From the NCBI GenBank assembly GCA_021325235.1, contig JAJPHN010000057.1:1-64000 (forward strand): a stretch of DNA of 64,000 nt, written 5' to 3'. Source of the stretch: Terriglobia bacterium (lineage in GTDB: Bacteria; Acidobacteriota; Terriglobia; Bryobacterales; Bryobacteraceae). Below the pieces are notes generated by a model. It saw nothing but the letters and a program-made list of their open reading frames with translations, searched no databases and had not been told where the DNA came from. The position numbers were made by a program, and so were the translations under genes. Below are positions 63,822 to 64,000 of this stretch, piece after piece. Position 1 is the first letter of the stretch. Each line of letters opens with the position of its first letter.

Positions 63822-64000
63822 GAGCGAGCGTTCAGCGCGGGCGTGGAGAGAACGTCGGAGAGGAGCTGGCCGTCGCGGAGAGTGATGATGCGGTCGGCGT
63901 TTTCGGCGAGCTGCGGGTCGTGGGTGACGAGCACGAGGGTAGTGTTTTCCTCGCGGTTGAGGGTGAGCAGCAGGTCGAGAATCTGTTTGCCGTTGGCGGA
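63818..64000 (-). CDS. ABC transporter ATP-binding protein (C-terminal part)
   Basis: The last 60 residues of an ATPase whose start lies beyond the window. The visible sequence begins SANGKQILDLLLTLNREENT (after the D-loop) and contains the H-loop TLVLVTHDPQLAENADRIIT followed by LRDGQLLSD, typical of LolD/MacB/YbbA-type subunits. Its TGA overlaps the permease ATG, so the two form a transporter. The Walker motifs are outside the window. Confidence 0.9.
   Translation of the reverse strand, partial: SANGKQILDLLLTLNREENTTLVLVTHDPQLAENADRIITLRDGQLLSDVLSTPALNARS

Overview
The window looks like a chromosomal segment of a free-living, high-GC acidobacterium, most likely of the Bryobacterales/Solibacter type. 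This is inferred from gene content, not from a marker gene. The clues are three very large TonB-dependent receptors of the Oar type (signal peptide, carboxypeptidase-regulatory-like domain, plug, barrel), several Tat-type or lipoprotein-like glycoside hydrolases, PEP-CTERM proteins, DUF5107/TPR proteins, LacI regulators, and an N-terminal domain (LKEYTIAVDALGR-like) common in that phylum. Coding density is high and no gene-free stretch exceeds 300 bases. The longest gaps are the 267 bases before rimP, the roughly 218 bases before the second receptor, and about 200 bases at 7262-7458 and 48872-49068.

Region 1-16.6 kb is a sugar-utilisation region. It holds a GH127 beta-L-arabinofuranosidase-like enzyme, a cellulase-like (GH-A clan) protein, TonB receptor 1, a divergent LacI regulator with three CAAACGTTTG/GTTTGCAAAC-type palindromes in the shared promoter, and then an apparent operon. 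That operon encodes a Gfo/Idh/MocA oxidoreductase, a ROK kinase, a TIM-barrel isomerase/epimerase and a TPR protein. A soluble transhydrogenase (sthA), a second ROK protein and an M28 peptidase follow. The M28 signal peptide is out of frame by one base.

Region 16.6-34.8 kb begins with tRNA-Pro(GGG) and a C-terminal remnant of an ISL3-type transposase, which abuts TonB receptor 2. Receptor 2 is divergent from a membrane-anchored protein that fuses a putative regulatory N-terminus to malectin-like domains. Next comes a tightly overlapping three-gene operon (DUF5107-TPR protein, sugar porter, GH59 galactocerebrosidase-like enzyme). It is divergent from TonB receptor 3 plus a TPR lipoprotein-like protein, with a repeated CGTGTACGTTRAC motif between them and a second LacI regulator downstream. 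Together these look like a sensing, uptake and hydrolysis unit for a galactose-containing glycan or glycolipid.

Region 34.9-49.7 kb is largely housekeeping. The rimP-nusA-infB-ylxP operon is transcribed leftward, with a terminator-like hairpin in the rimP leader and neither ylxR nor rbfA beside it. It is followed by two multi-pass glycosyltransferase-like proteins, an HSL-type esterase, hrcA, rsfS, a PEP-CTERM protein and hpt.

Region 49.6-64 kb holds an OpgC-like membrane protein, a CDGSH protein, a GH88 hydrolase, a spermidine-synthase-like membrane protein, wecB overlapping infA, a short-chain dehydrogenase, an aldose 1-epimerase, a SIMPL protein and a MerR regulator. After these comes a leftward cassette of three overlapping genes: an uncharacterised 246-residue protein, a 56-residue protein resembling the helical half of HU, and a protein joining an HU-like beta-hairpin half to a TIR domain. 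The cassette is the most unusual system seen here. The window ends in a YbbP/FtsX-type permease and the C-terminus of its ABC ATPase.
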